In this document: piece by piece, positions 17,696 through 27,770 of the stretch
How positions within the stretch are numbered: position 1 is the stretch's first letter
Layout: each line of letters begins with the position of its first letter
NCBI GenBank assembly: GCA_026707735.1
Contig: JAPOWH010000015.1
Coordinates: 1-64,000, forward strand
Direction: 5' to 3'
Origin: Gammaproteobacteria bacterium
Lineage (GTDB): Bacteria; Pseudomonadota; Gammaproteobacteria; Pseudomonadales; Azotimanducaceae
DNA length: 64,000 nt
Made by a program: the position numbers and the translations under genes
The notes under the pieces: generated by a model
Seen by the model: the letters and a program-made list of their open reading frames with translations, nothing else
Told to the model about the DNA's origin: nothing
Databases searched by the model: none

Positions 17696-20452
17696 TTAGT
17701 TTTCGTCTGGTGCGTCCGTTTCTTGACCTGCCTCGGGGTCGGCAGAGGATTCCTGTGAACTGGCATGCTCTGCCTCGGAAATTGAAGACTCGGTTTGTGA
17801 AATCACCGATTCTGCGATTCGTCCTATGCCGATTAGCCTCTCGTCCTCGCCCAGCCTAATAAGGCGTACGCCTTGAGCGTGGCGGCCCGCGATGCGAATT
17901 TGATCCACGGAAGTGCGAATGAGGGTCCCGCGGTTGTTGATGAACATAACCTCGTCAGAGTCCATCACTTGAATCGCGCCTGTCAGATCGCCGTTGCGTT
18001 CTGAACGGCCTATAGCATAGGTTCCCAATCCTCCACGACCAGTCTTTCGGAAAGCCTTCAAGTCGGTTCTCTTGCCGTAGCCGTTTTCAGTTGCACAGAG
18101 CAAATAGCCGTCATCGTGCGGAATAACAAGCGAAATGACTTCGGCGCCCTCGCGCAGCCGCATGCCCCGGACGCCACGAGCAGATCGACCCATGACTCGC
18201 ACATCGGATTCCATGAACTTGACGGCTCGTGCTTTGTTCTGAACTAACACAATCTCTTGCTGACCATCGGTCAGATCGGCGCCAATGAGCCGATCATTCT
18301 CGCCTAAACCGATCGCAATCAAGCCCATACGTCGCGGTCTACTGAATCTGTTCAACTCAACGCGCTTTACATAGCCCTGCTGAGTCGCCATGACAACAAA
18401 TAGATCATCAGTGAATTCCTTGATAGGCAGAATGGCGGAAATCCTTTCGTCTTCGTCCAGTTCCAGCATGTTGACCAATGGCCGACCACGCGCGTTTCTG
18501 CTGGTTTCAGGTATCAGGTAGGTAGGCAACCAATAAGCTCGTCCCCGATTGCTGAAGCACAGCAAAGTTGCGTGGTTATGGGTAACCAAAAGGTGTTCGA
18601 TGAAGTCATCGTCCTTCGTCGTCGCCGCTACCTTGCCTCTGCCGCCACGACGCTGTGTGTCGTATACGTCGATTCCCTGGATCTTGGCGTAGCCTCCATG
18701 TGAAATCGTAACCACTACGGTCTTGGGAACAATCATGTCGATCGTAGTGAAGTCTTCCTGCGTAGCCAGAATCTCGGTTTGCCGATCATCGGCAAATTGC
18801 TCCCGAACTTCTAGCAATTCCTCCTTGATGACTTGGTTCATGCGCTCGTCGGAGTCCAGAATTTCCTGTAGCTCCTTGATGTCCGTAATAAGGCCCTCAT
18901 ATTCGCCAATCAATCGATCCTGTTCCAAGCTAACCAAGCGATGAAGTTGCAAACTGAGGATTGCATCAGCCTGCTCAGCTGAGAGTCGATACCGTTCCGT
19001 CTCTTGGTCAAAGCCAAATTCAGGGGGCAGATTCTCGATTCGTGCAAGTCTCACGTCTGCACGGCGCAGCAAGGTTTGAACCGCGGACACCCGTGATTGC
19101 CGATCATCACTGGCAATCGCCTCGTCAGTGGGATTGAGCCATGTTCTTTCAGTTAGTGCTGCTTGGGCTTCCTGTCTTGATGCAGACTTGCGGATCAATT
19201 CAACGATTTCATCGATATCCGCCAGAGCAACCGCTTGCCCCTCGAGGGTGTGCGCGCGTCGGCGGGACTCCCTAAGCAGGTAGGTTGAACGACGGACCAC
19301 AACCTCTCGTCGATGCTGAACAAATTCCATCAGCATGTCCTTGAGGTTTACAGTGCGCGGCTGCCCTCGGACCAGCGCTACGCAATTCACATTCACGGCC
19401 GACTGGAGCTGTGTGTGGGTGTAGAGATTGTTCAGTACCACGTCAGCAGGCTCTCCCCGGCTCACCTCGATGACAATTCTCATTCCATTCTTGCTTGACT
19501 CATCGCGCAAGTCGGAAATGCCGCTCAAGCGCTTTTCCCTTACTAGGTCGGCAATTGACTCCACCAGTTTGGATTTGTACAACTGAAACGGAATTTCGGT
19601 GACAATGATCGTTTCGCGACCGGACTTTTCCTGTTCTATCGTTGCACGGGCACGCACGAGAATTCGTCCCTTTCCCGTTCGGTATGCCTGAACAATTCCA
19701 GCTCTGCCATTGATGATTCCACCAGTAGGAAAGTCTGGTCCCTTTACGTATTCCATCAAGTCGTCGACAGTGAGTTCCTCATCGTCGACCAACGCAATGC
19801 AGGCATCTATGACTTCGCCTAGGTTGTGCGGTGGAATGTTGGTGGCAACTGCTACAGCGATTCCGTACGAACCATTTACGAGCAGATTTGGCACGCGAGT
19901 TGGCAGCACCAACGGCATCAGCAGTGTGTCGTCGTAGTTGAGACCCATATCGACGGTCTCTTTGTCGAGATCCGCCAACATCATTGAGGCAATTCGGGAC
20001 ATGCGGGCCTCCGTATATCGCGGGGCCGCGGCGGGATCGTTGTCTATCGAACCAAAGTTGCCCTGTCCCTCCACCAATGGATAGCGCATCTTGAAGTCCT
20101 GTGCCATATGAACAATCGTCCCGTAGATCGTTTGTTCATCATGTGGGTGGTATTTGCCAACAACTTCGCCACAGATCCGTGCCGACTTGATCGTCGGGCG
20201 ATCATGCCTGTTATTGAGTTGATCCATACCAAAGAGGCAGCGGCGATGCACCGGTTTCAATCCGTCTCTGACATCCGGTAGCGCACGACCGACAATCACG
20301 CTCATCGCGTAGCCGAGATACGAGTGCCGCATCTCGTCTTCTATGAACACCCGTACAATATCGCCGTCTGGTTTGGTCGGTGCGGACTGATCTATTCCAT
20401 CGTCTCCATTAGGTCCTTCATCGGACCCACTGGGCAGGTCGTCGTCACTCAT
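17696..20452 (-). CDS. gyrA: DNA gyrase subunit A with an atypical quinolone-determining region
   Basis: 918 residues from ATG 20452 (an in-frame TTG at 20464 is possible). The breakage-reunion domain carries the catalytic Tyr in APRYTEARM (residue 146); the C-terminal beta-pinwheel contains the GyrA box QRRGGRG, needed for negative supercoiling and proof that this is GyrA rather than ParC. In E. coli numbering, HPH-G81-D82-S83-A84-V85-Y86-D87 reads here [10 protein letters not shown]. The spacing from that segment to the catalytic Tyr is unchanged, so the alignment is safe. Both ends of the protein have acidic low-complexity extensions. Confidence 0.96.
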   Translation of the reverse strand: MSDDDLPSGSDEGPNGDDGIDQSAPTKPDGDIVRVFIEDEMRHSYLGYAMSVIVGRALPDVRDGLKPVHRRCLFGMDQLNNRHDRPTIKSARICGEVVGKYHPHDEQTIYGTIVHMAQDFKMRYPLVEGQGNFGSIDNDPAAAPRYTEARMSRIASMMLADLDKETVDMGLNYDDTLLMPLVLPTRVPNLLVNGSYGIAVAVATNIPPHNLGEVIDACIALVDDEELTVDDLMEYVKGPDFPTGGIINGRAGIVQAYRTGKGRILVRARATIEQEKSGRETIIVTEIPFQLYKSKLVESIADLVREKRLSGISDLRDESSKNGMRIVIEVSRGEPADVVLNNLYTHTQLQSAVNVNCVALVRGQPRTVNLKDMLMEFVQHRREVVVRRSTYLLRESRRRAHTLEGQAVALADIDEIVELIRKSASRQEAQAALTERTWLNPTDEAIASDDRQSRVSAVQTLLRRADVRLARIENLPPEFGFDQETERYRLSAEQADAILSLQLHRLVSLEQDRLIGEYEGLITDIKELQEILDSDERMNQVIKEELLEVREQFADDRQTEILATQEDFTTIDMIVPKTVVVTISHGGYAKIQGIDVYDTQRRGGRGKVAATTKDDDFIEHLLVTHNHATLLCFSNRGRAYWLPTYLIPETSRNARGRPLVNMLELDEDERISAILPIKEFTDDLFVVMATQQGYVKRVELNRFSRPRRMGLIAIGLGENDRLIGADLTDGQQEIVLVQNKARAVKFMESDVRVMGRSARGVRGMRLREGAEVISLVIPHDDGYLLCATENGYGKRTDLKAFRKTGRGGLGTYAIGRSERNGDLTGAIQVMDSDEVMFINNRGTLIRTSVDQIRIAGRHAQGVRLIRLGEDERLIGIGRIAESVISQTESSISEAEHASSQESSADPEAGQETDAPDEN

Positions 20453-20635
20453 AACAAGGCACAAATGTGCGCAAAGGAGAGGTAGCCAGGGGAACTGTTA
20501 TTTTAGCTGACGAGGGATCGAAAGTACAGGCTTGAAGCACCTTGAGAGGCGGTGCGCAATTGACAGGGCACAGGACATTTGTGCACAATTCACAATACCT
20601 CTAACGGAACGATTTCCTCAAGTACAAAGAACCCT

Positions 20636-21172
20636 ATGAGTGACAGCACGAACATTTATTCATGGAGCGATTCCATGCGAAAAAGCGCTATTGGAATCTA
20701 TCGAGGCCAAGCGCTTCTAGCCTTCGTAACGGTGCTTGTCTACCTACTTTCCTACAAGGCACTCAGATTGGGAGTGCTTGGAGAGACCGAAAGCATTCTC
20801 GCTGAGTTTACGCAAGGAACGATTTACCTGGCCCCTCTAATGGTTGTCATGTTCGCCCTAGCGCCAATAGTTATTGGTCGGAGTTTGCAAAAGCGTACGG
20901 CTAGGGACTACTTGAACGGACTCGAGAATCAAAACCGTTACTTAGGCACGCCTCTTACCTTTGCGATATCCGTTAGCGTGACAACTTTTTTGCTGTATGG
21001 AGGATTGACAGGTTCGATACTTTTCCTAGCGGGCAAGCAATCCTATGGGTTGGGCGATTTGACAATTTTTCTTGCTGCGATACCGATCACTGTAGCAATA
21101 GCCTGCCCAATTGGCCTTTTGGTTTTTCGAAGCATAAACACGCAGCTAGACATCCTGAAAGCACAAATCTAG
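20636..21172 (+). CDS. membrane protein of unknown function
   Basis: 178 residues from ATG 20636; the frame is open from 20579. Four hydrophobic segments are visible (about residues 26-45, 60-82, 108-135 and 140-160), with a short charged loop (RSLQKRTARDYLNGLENQNR) between the second and third. No family was recognised. It lies between the divergent gyrA and ubiG, which are usually neighbours; there are 246 bases before ubiG, so it is probably a separate unit. Confidence 0.6.
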   Translation: MSDSTNIYSWSDSMRKSAIGIYRGQALLAFVTVLVYLLSYKALRLGVLGETESILAEFTQGTIYLAPLMVVMFALAPIVIGRSLQKRTARDYLNGLENQNRYLGTPLTFAISVSVTTFLLYGGLTGSILFLAGKQSYGLGDLTIFLAAIPITVAIACPIGLLVFRSINTQLDILKAQI

Positions 21173-21229
21173 AGTTGTCGCGTACAAGACAATTCGTGTT
21201 GTCTGCTTGTTAGAACTGGACCAAAACCA

Positions 21230-21259
21230 ATTGGTCTAGTCGATCAGACTGAGACCAAT
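21230..21259 (+). repeat. 12-bp stem hairpin upstream of ubiG
   Basis: ATTGGTCTAGTC (21230-21241), loop GATCA, then GACT-G-AGACCAAT (21247-21259): twelve base pairs broken only by one bulged G. A further GACCAA copy stands just upstream (about 21219). It has no following T-run. It could end transcription of the membrane-protein gene or be an operator for ubiG. Confidence 0.4.
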
Positions 21260-21418
21260 CAAATGCAAACTGTCAGGAAGTTGGCGTAAAGTGCTCAATC
21301 GAGTACCTGGACATACTAGTTCCGAAATCCGATACTGCGTCCGTTTCAGCAGTTCTTTTCTCCAACCTTAGGTTGTCCATAAAATCTGCTACAAGCGATT
21401 CAACCCGTTTCCGGTCCG

Positions 21419-22129
21419 ATGCCTGCAGTAAACCTGGATCCAACAGAAGTCGAGAAATTTGAGTCTCTCGCGCAGCGATGGTGGGACCCCGATAGTGAGT
21501 TTCGGCCCCTCCACGACATAAATAACGTTCGTCTTCGTTTCATCGCCGATCACTCTCTCATCGACGGCGCGGACATCTTGGATGTTGGCTGCGGCGGCGG
21601 GATTCTCACTGAGAGCCTAGCAAATCTTGGAGCCCACACGACTGGAATAGACCCTGCGCAAGGTTCCCTGACAGTTGCAAAGCTCCACGCTATCGAAATG
21701 GGTCTAGAGAATCGCATTAGATACCTGCAAACAACCGCGGAAGAATTCGTAGAGATTGAACCAAGTAGCTACGACATCGTCACCTGTCTCGAAATCCTTG
21801 AACACGTTCCCGACTTCAGTCAAACCGTTCACGCGCTAGCAGGACTGATTCGCCCAGGGGGACATTTGTTTCTCTCAACCATCAGTCGGAATCCCCTCGC
21901 CTACCTCATTGCAATTCTGGGCGCTGAGTACGCCCTCAATGTGTTGCCGAGAGGGACTCATGACTACCGCAAGTTCATAAAGCCCTCCGAACTCTCGAGC
22001 GCGGTTCGGACTGCCGGATTAGTCGTAAAACGTGTCGCCGGCTATCGCTACAATCCGCTAACACGTTCTGCGACTCTTGCCAGTGATGCGAACGTGAACT
22101 ACCTAATGCATGCAATCAAACCGGAATAG
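21419..22129 (+). CDS. ubiG: ubiquinone biosynthesis O-methyltransferase
   Basis: 236 residues. SAM-dependent methyltransferase for both O-methylation steps of ubiquinone synthesis. FESLAQRWWDPDSEFRPLHD is the UbiG N-terminal signature and DILDVGCGGGILTESLA is the SAM-binding motif I. Divergent from gyrA, as in E. coli, apart from one inserted gene. It overlaps the next gene (yciK) by 20 bases; mupP, often between the two, is absent. Confidence 0.94.
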   Translation: MPAVNLDPTEVEKFESLAQRWWDPDSEFRPLHDINNVRLRFIADHSLIDGADILDVGCGGGILTESLANLGAHTTGIDPAQGSLTVAKLHAIEMGLENRIRYLQTTAEEFVEIEPSSYDIVTCLEILEHVPDFSQTVHALAGLIRPGGHLFLSTISRNPLAYLIAILGAEYALNVLPRGTHDYRKFIKPSELSSAVRTAGLVVKRVAGYRYNPLTRSATLASDANVNYLMHAIKPE

Positions 22130-22889
22130 CATTTACCAGCCTCCCCAAGATCTACTAAGAGATCGAACAATCGTTGTAACCGGTTCCGGAGACGGGATTG
22201 GTCGAGTAGCAGCCAAGACCTACGCACAATTTGGAGCAGATGTTGTGCTAGTTGGTCGCACTCGAGGCAAGTTGGAGAGCGTGAATGATGAGATCGTCTC
22301 CGAGACATCCACCAAGCCACTTATCGTTCCGGTCGACCTTGCTCAACTGGATGAGGAGAATGTTCTTCAGCTAAGCAATGCGATTCAAGAAGTCTACGGA
22401 CACCTAGACGGAATTCTCCACAATGCATCCTTACTTGGTGCGAAAGTGCCCCTGGAACACTACTCTTATACACAATGGCTGGAAGTGTTTCAAGTAAACG
22501 TGCATTCGCAATTTCTGCTAACGAAATCGCTCCTGCCGCTGCTTCGAGAATCGAAGGACGCCTCAATCATCTTCACTTCCTCGGGCGTTGGCAGGCAGGG
22601 CCGGGCATTCTGGGGCGCCTACTCTGCGTCGAAATTTGCTACGGAAGCGCTCACAGAGATCCTTGCAGACGAATTGGAGATTGAATCCAACCTTCGGGTC
22701 AATTCGCTAAACCCCGGTGGAACGCGTACGTCAATGCGCGCACAGGCATTTCCTGCGGAAGATCCAAACTCGCTTCCTCCACCTGCAGACCACATGCCGT
22801 TGTACTTGTACCTTATGGGTCCGGACTCCCGAGGTGTCAGCGGTCAGAAGTTCGACGCCCAAACTTGGAAGTATGTCGAGCGGGCGTGA
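22110..22889 (+). CDS. yciK: YciK-family short-chain dehydrogenase
   Basis: 259 residues. Rossmann nucleotide-binding motif TGSGDGIG (about residues 24-31), HNASLLG as the NNAG equivalent, catalytic Ser in FTSSGVGRQG and the YSASK pair. The N-terminal YQPPQDLLRDRTIVVTG is typical of YciK. Its substrate is not established. It is translationally coupled to ubiG and converges with rluB six bases away. Confidence 0.85.
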   Translation: MQSNRNSIYQPPQDLLRDRTIVVTGSGDGIGRVAAKTYAQFGADVVLVGRTRGKLESVNDEIVSETSTKPLIVPVDLAQLDEENVLQLSNAIQEVYGHLDGILHNASLLGAKVPLEHYSYTQWLEVFQVNVHSQFLLTKSLLPLLRESKDASIIFTSSGVGRQGRAFWGAYSASKFATEALTEILADELEIESNLRVNSLNPGGTRTSMRAQAFPAEDPNSLPPPADHMPLYLYLMGPDSRGVSGQKFDAQTWKYVERA

Positions 22890-22895
22890 TGTGCC

Positions 22896-23753
22896 CTACT
22901 GGGGCATCGACAATCCAGGAAACGGAATCAGGACTGTTTCCGATTCCAGTGTTGTGGAGTGGGTATGGCGACCTCTAGGAACACTGACCCCGAGCCAAGA
23001 GCAAATGGCTTGCACGTCGCGTTCCCGCATTTCACGGGTCCTCCCTACTGGCGTCGCGCGCGGAAGCACAACCGGCCCAAAGCGCACGCGTTTGAGTCTC
23101 GAAACTTTCGTTCCGACTCGTTCAAACAGTCTTCGAACTTCGTTGTTCCTACCCTCCAGCAAGACAACGTGGTACCAGTGATTCAAGCCTGAGCCACCGT
23201 AGTATTGAATGTCCGAGAACCTCTGGATCGCGCCTTCAATCTCAAAGCCCTGCCTTAGTCGGTCCACGCGATCATCGGACAACTCCCCGATAATGCGAAC
23301 GGCGTACTCTCTATCGATTGTCGAACTAGGATGCATGAGTCGGTGTGCCAATTGTCCATTGTTGGTTAGTAGCAGAAGACCGCTGGTATTGATGTCTAGC
23401 CGGCCCACCGATATCCATCTTCCCTGATTCAGTGCTGGCAAGTGGGAGAAGATCGATGGGCGTCCCTGCGGATCTTTTCTGGAGACTATTTCGCCCACTC
23501 GCTTGTTCATGACCAAGATTCGCGGAAACTCCGAACTGTTAGGCTCTCGTAGTCGTTTGCCGTCAACTTCTATTATTGAATCACCTGCAACACGCTGACC
23601 AACGTGAGCTGTCTTGCCCTCCACTGTCACACGCCCTGCCTGAATCCAGTCTTCCATTTGCCTACGCGAACCCAATCCGCGTTCGGCCAGAACCTTGTGC
23701 AGTTTTTGGGTAACTCCTGGCGAGGAATCGTCTAGGGAAATTTTGGAACCCAT
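22896..23753 (-). CDS. rluB: 23S rRNA pseudouridine(2605) synthase
   Basis: 285 residues: an N-terminal S4 RNA-binding domain (about 16-65, KLHKVLAERGLGSRRQ) and an RsuA/RluB catalytic domain with the active-site Asp in VGRLDINTSGLLLLTNNG. The position after scpA-scpB is the standard rluB context and supports RluB over RluE or RluF. It is the last gene of the yciO-trpS-scpA-scpB-rluB block, six bases after scpB. Confidence 0.92.
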   Translation of the reverse strand: MGSKISLDDSSPGVTQKLHKVLAERGLGSRRQMEDWIQAGRVTVEGKTAHVGQRVAGDSIIEVDGKRLREPNSSEFPRILVMNKRVGEIVSRKDPQGRPSIFSHLPALNQGRWISVGRLDINTSGLLLLTNNGQLAHRLMHPSSTIDREYAVRIIGELSDDRVDRLRQGFEIEGAIQRFSDIQYYGGSGLNHWYHVVLLEGRNNEVRRLFERVGTKVSRLKRVRFGPVVLPRATPVGRTREMRERDVQAICSWLGVSVPRGRHTHSTTLESETVLIPFPGLSMPQ

Positions 23754-23759
23754 TGGAGG

Positions 23760-24362
23760 TCAGTCTCGGTCTGTGACGACTTCGTCGTTCATGGCTCCCG
23801 AACCAGATTCCGCTATATCACGCAGCGGCGGCAGTTCTTCAAGTGAACGCAAACTGAAGTAATCGAGAAACGTAGATGTCGTTCCGTACATCATGGGACG
23901 ACCTGGAAGGTCCTTGACACCCAATTCGCGCACCCATCCCCTGTCTAAGAGCGTTCTCATGGTCTGTGTGCTGACGGCAACGCCTCGGACTTGCTCGATT
24001 TCCCCGCGCGTGATGGGTTGTCGATACGCTATGAGCGCTAACGTCTCCAACAATGCACGAGAATAGCGTCGAGGCCTGTGAAGCAAGAGCCTCGCGACCC
24101 ACTTGTTGTGTTCGCTTCGTACTTGGAATCGATATCCGGACCCGACCTCTACAAGCTCATAGGCTCTTTGTGCGCAATCTACATGCAACGAGGCCAAAGC
24201 AGCTTCTACCTCTTGCGGAAGACGCCCCGAGTCTACATCAATTTCGCTGTCCTTAAGTAGGCTCACAAGCTGCTCCTTGCTTAGCGGATCTTCCGCAACG
24301 AAAAGGAGAGATTCGATTGCTTGCTTTATTTCGGACGCTGCGTGCATGGGACGTGGAGGCAT
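23760..24362 (-). CDS. scpB: segregation and condensation protein B
   Basis: 200 residues with the two winged-helix domains of ScpB; IKQAIESLLFVAEDPLSKEQL starts the first and ALIAYRQPITRGEIEQVRG the second. It is the kite subunit of the SMC-ScpA-ScpB condensin. It begins directly after the scpA stop with no spacer. An SMC gene is not in the window. Confidence 0.93.
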   Translation of the reverse strand: MPPRPMHAASEIKQAIESLLFVAEDPLSKEQLVSLLKDSEIDVDSGRLPQEVEAALASLHVDCAQRAYELVEVGSGYRFQVRSEHNKWVARLLLHRPRRYSRALLETLALIAYRQPITRGEIEQVRGVAVSTQTMRTLLDRGWVRELGVKDLPGRPMMYGTTSTFLDYFSLRSLEELPPLRDIAESGSGAMNDEVVTDRD

Positions 24363-25172
24363 TCAGCTCTGGCTCGAAGCATGGGCAACGTAGATGGGCT
24401 GATGGAAACCATGCTGAACCACATTTACCAATCCGTCTCGCAACAATTCAAGCAACGCCAAGAGAGTTACTACCGCTCCCTGTCGATGTTCAGATCGACT
24501 GAACAAGTCAGAAAACGGCACGTAGCCGCCAGTGCTGGCAAGCCGATCCAGCAATTGGGTCATCCTCTCACGAACCGAAAGGGATTCCGTTTCCACAGCA
24601 TGTGGTTTCCGCAGTTTCACACGCTCCAGAACTTCGGCAAATGCAGCAAGCAACTCCCGCAGCTCGACTCTAGGAGGTTCCAGGTGTGTCAAGTGATCGG
24701 GTCGCAAAAGCGCGGCAGGAAACACGTCTCGCTCAAGTCGCGGCAATTCGTCAATCTGCTCGGCGGCATGCTGAAAAACCTCATATTCCATGAGTCTGCG
24801 CACGAGTTCGGCTCGAGGATCCTCTTCGTCTTCGTCTTCAGAAGGACGGGGAAGCAGCATACGCGACTTGAGCTCAGCCAAAGTTGCGGCCATGACAAGG
24901 TAGTCCCCGGCAAGTTCTACTCGCAACGATGTCATGAGGTCGATATAGGCCATGTATTGATCGGTGACCTCGGCAACCGGAATGTCCAAAATGTCAAGAT
25001 TTCGGCGCTTGATCAGATACAGCAGCAAGTCCAGGGGGCCTTCAAAAGCCTCCAGTATCACAATTAGCGCATCCGGCGGAATATAGAGGTCGTCCGGAAG
25101 CTTGTAGGTGCCTTCACTAGGCCCCACCGAGTCCACGGGCTCCTCTTTCCTTGTGTCCTCCACTTCAGCCAT
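24363..25172 (-). CDS. scpA: segregation and condensation protein A
   Basis: 269 residues. Kleisin subunit of bacterial condensin: the N-terminal motif EAFEGPLDLLLYLIKRRNLD binds the SMC neck and the C-terminal winged helix (about 200-255, VPFSDLFSRSEHRQGAVVT) binds the SMC cap. The start codon shares one base with the trpS stop (TAATG). Confidence 0.93.
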   Translation of the reverse strand: MAEVEDTRKEEPVDSVGPSEGTYKLPDDLYIPPDALIVILEAFEGPLDLLLYLIKRRNLDILDIPVAEVTDQYMAYIDLMTSLRVELAGDYLVMAATLAELKSRMLLPRPSEDEDEEDPRAELVRRLMEYEVFQHAAEQIDELPRLERDVFPAALLRPDHLTHLEPPRVELRELLAAFAEVLERVKLRKPHAVETESLSVRERMTQLLDRLASTGGYVPFSDLFSRSEHRQGAVVTLLALLELLRDGLVNVVQHGFHQPIYVAHASSQS

Positions 25173-26371
25173 TAGCGATAGGAAATCCCGATCGCTGATC
25201 GGACGTCATCCAACGTCTCGCGCGCAATGACTCGAGCCTTCTCGGATCCTTTCTCAATGACATTGTGAACAAGGCTACGATCTTCGATGAAGGGCGCTGC
25301 CCGTTCGTGGAATCCATCTTGTTCCTTCTTGAGAGAATCGATGAGTGGGCTTTTGCAGTCTAAGCAACCGATACTCGCTGAGCGACAGCCATCGTCAACC
25401 CAATTCACAGTTGCGGTTTCGGAGTAGATCTTGTGCAATGAGTACACTGGGCACTTCCGGGGGTCGCCCGGATCTCGTCGGCGGACTCGAGCAGGGTCCG
25501 TCTGCATTGTTTGTATTTTCTTCTCTAGCACACTTGGCTCTTCTCTAAGTAAGACCGTATTGTTGTAGGACTTCGACATTTTTTCACCGTCTAGTCCTGG
25601 CACCAATGGAGTATCTGTTAGAAGAACCTCTGGCTCTGGCAGAATTCTTCGTCCGCCATCCTCCAGGTAGCCGACAAGTCGGTCCATTTCATCAACGGAC
25701 AGGTGCGTCTGGTCATAGATCAGCGCACGAGCAGCCTCGAGCCTTTCCGAAACGCCCTGTTCAGTGTATTGTTTGCGCCACTCGGCGTATTGCTTTGCGA
25801 TCTTCTTCGGAACCTTTCCAAGAGCTCGCTTAGCCAGATCCAACCACTCAGCGTCTCTTCCATAGTTCCGGTTAAACGCCCGCGCAATGTCCCTTGTCAA
25901 TTCGACATGCGCGACCTGGTCCGCACCGACGGGCACTTTGGTGCCTTTGTACATCAGGATGTCCGCCGCTTGCAGCAGCGGATAGCCGAGGAAACCAAAC
26001 GTGTTGAGATTCTTGTCGTTTAGGCGCGTAATCGTGTCCTTGTAAGTGGGCACTCGCTCCAGCCACGGAAGAGGCGTGACCATGGATAGAAGCACATGCA
26101 GTTCTGCATGTTCCGGCACGCGACTCTGCACGAACACCGTGCTTGCAGAGGGTGAAACTCCACTTGCAAACCAGTCAATCAACATGTCGTAGGTGTTCTG
26201 TTCAATGTTCTCTGTTTCCGAGTACGCTGTCGTCAGTGCATGCCAATCAGCGACAAAGAAAAAGCACTCGTATTCGTGCTGCAATTTAGCCCAGTTCTTC
26301 AATGCACCGTGGTAGTGTGCAAGGTGTACTCGGCCTGTGGGCCGCATGCCTGATACGACTCGGTTTTCCAT
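25172..26371 (-). CDS. trpS: tryptophan-tRNA ligase with probable iron-sulfur motif
   Basis: 399-residue class Ic synthetase. GMRPTGRVHLAHYHGAL holds the HIGH-type motif (HLAHY) and GEKMSKSYNN the KMSKS loop. The C-terminal third carries C-x21-C-x6-C-x2-C (bases 25355-25453), almost the same as the C-x22-C-x6-C-x2-C motif that binds a [4Fe-4S] cluster near the anticodon site in Thermotoga maritima TrpRS. It is also longer than the 334-residue E. coli enzyme. It is the second gene of the yciO-trpS-scpAB-rluB block. Confidence 0.94.
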   Translation of the reverse strand: MENRVVSGMRPTGRVHLAHYHGALKNWAKLQHEYECFFFVADWHALTTAYSETENIEQNTYDMLIDWFASGVSPSASTVFVQSRVPEHAELHVLLSMVTPLPWLERVPTYKDTITRLNDKNLNTFGFLGYPLLQAADILMYKGTKVPVGADQVAHVELTRDIARAFNRNYGRDAEWLDLAKRALGKVPKKIAKQYAEWRKQYTEQGVSERLEAARALIYDQTHLSVDEMDRLVGYLEDGGRRILPEPEVLLTDTPLVPGLDGEKMSKSYNNTVLLREEPSVLEKKIQTMQTDPARVRRRDPGDPRKCPVYSLHKIYSETATVNWVDDGCRSASIGCLDCKSPLIDSLKKEQDGFHERAAPFIEDRSLVHNVIEKGSEKARVIARETLDDVRSAIGISYR

Positions 26372-26425
26372 TTAGCTGTTGCTCACGCTAGGTCCAAATT
26401 TGCAGTGTGTGCACGATCATTGAAT

Positions 26426-27046
26426 TTATTCATAGCTGTTGAGAGTTCCGATTCCCTGCCTCTTCACAGTTGGTATAGCGTCGTCTACTTGCACCAGCGT
26501 AGTGGGATCAGAACCGAGAATGCCTCCATCGATAATCACGTCCACGTGGTGCTCTAACACATCGCGCATTTGTTGCGGATCAGTCATTGCATGTTCCTGA
26601 CCCGGCAATATTAGTGAAGTGGACAGCAGTGGTGCATCAAGTGCGGCGAGAAAGCTCATGGCTATGGGCGATGCAGGTATGCGCAATCCTATTGTTCCTC
26701 TATTGCTTCCCGCAATCTTTCGCGGAACATCACGCGTTGCCCTCAAAATAAATGTAAACGGCCCCGGCGTGTTTCGTCTCAACATCCTATAGGTTGCGTT
26801 GTCCACATGCGCGTAGGTGGACAACTCCGACAGGTCCTTGCAGACAATAGTCAAGAGATGATTCGCCTTCAATTGGCGAATCGTTCTGATGCGATTGAGT
26901 CCCGATCCATTAAGCAATCCGCAACCCAATGCATAGGTCGCATCCGTGGGATACACAATAATGCCGCCGTCACGTACGATCTCGGCAGCTTGCCTAGTCA
27001 GTCTTTCCTGCGGATGAGTGGGATGAATCTCGAAGTATTGGCTCAC
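26426..27046 (-). CDS. yciO: YciO/YrdC/Sua5 family protein
   Basis: 206 residues of the threonylcarbamoyl-AMP synthase fold: GGIIVYPTDATYALGCGL, IRQLKANHLLTIVCKDLSE, NTPGPFTFILRATRDVPR and GLRIPASP are the family signatures. The KxR/SxN pattern of true TsaC is partly changed and the position before trpS-scpAB matches E. coli YciO, whose physiological role is less clear than TsaC. It lies 54 bases upstream of trpS. Confidence 0.87.
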   Translation of the reverse strand: MSQYFEIHPTHPQERLTRQAAEIVRDGGIIVYPTDATYALGCGLLNGSGLNRIRTIRQLKANHLLTIVCKDLSELSTYAHVDNATYRMLRRNTPGPFTFILRATRDVPRKIAGSNRGTIGLRIPASPIAMSFLAALDAPLLSTSLILPGQEHAMTDPQQMRDVLEHHVDVIIDGGILGSDPTTLVQVDDAIPTVKRQGIGTLNSYE

Positions 27047-27059
27047 GTTCGTACCTAGT

Positions 27060-27770
27060 TCACTCTATGGCCAACCAATCGATCGGGTCGTGTCCCTTGG
27101 ACTTCAAGTATCTATTGGCTGCTGAGAAATGTCCGCAACCGAAGAAGCCTCTGTTTGCGGACAATGGCGAAGGATGGGGAGCCTCCAATACAAAATGCCT
27201 CTCTCGGTCGACGATCTCAGCTTTGCGTTGGGCTTGCTGTCCCCATAGCAAGAATACGACATTCTCGCATTGATCGTTGACCAACTTGACAACCTGATCG
27301 GTAAACCGTTCCCAGCCGCGTCCCTGATGAGAACCGGCATTTCCTTCGACAACGGTGAGAACCGCGTTGAGTAACAACACCCCCTGCGTCGCCCACGGTA
27401 CTAGGCAACCTTGATTCGGCCGTAAGTTGCTCGAATGTTGAGAGGGAGCAGTGTCGCGTTGGATTTCTGAAAGTATGTTCACGAGCGAGGGAGGAACGGG
27501 CACACCTTGATTCACGCTAAAACACAATCCATGGGCTTGATTTGGTCCGTGGTAGGGATCTTGGCCAATGATGACTACACGCACTTTGTCCAATGGGCAT
27601 AGGTCCAGTGCCAAGAAGATTTTCGACATCGCCGGATGCAGACGTTTGCCCGCAGCAATTTCTGCGACGAGAAACTCCCTTAGTCGCACCATGTAGTCTG
27701 ACGTGAACTCCTGGCGCAAGGCATTCTTCCAAGAAGAATGCAACTTTACGCGGTCAAGTGCGTCATTCAT
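27060..27770 (-). CDS. ung: uracil-DNA glycosylase
   Basis: 236 residues, family 1 UDG, which removes uracil from [21 protein letters not shown] contains the water-activating Asp, LLLNAVLTV the strand after it, and [13 protein letters not shown] the catalytic His and minor-groove Leu loop. Its ATG overlaps the lysS stop (ATGA), so it is the last gene of the recJ-prfB-lysS-ung transcript. Confidence 0.96.
   Translation of the reverse strand: MNDALDRVKLHSSWKNALRQEFTSDYMVRLREFLVAEIAAGKRLHPAMSKIFLALDLCPLDKVRVVIIGQDPYHGPNQAHGLCFSVNQGVPVPPSLVNILSEIQRDTAPSQHSSNLRPNQGCLVPWATQGVLLLNAVLTVVEGNAGSHQGRGWERFTDQVVKLVNDQCENVVFLLWGQQAQRKAEIVDRERHFVLEAPHPSPLSANRGFFGCGHFSAANRYLKSKGHDPIDWLAIE

Noticed and set aside
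24321-25067. 248-codon plus-strand frame over scpA
   Set aside because: ScpA is well supported on the minus strand and coupled to trpS and scpB.
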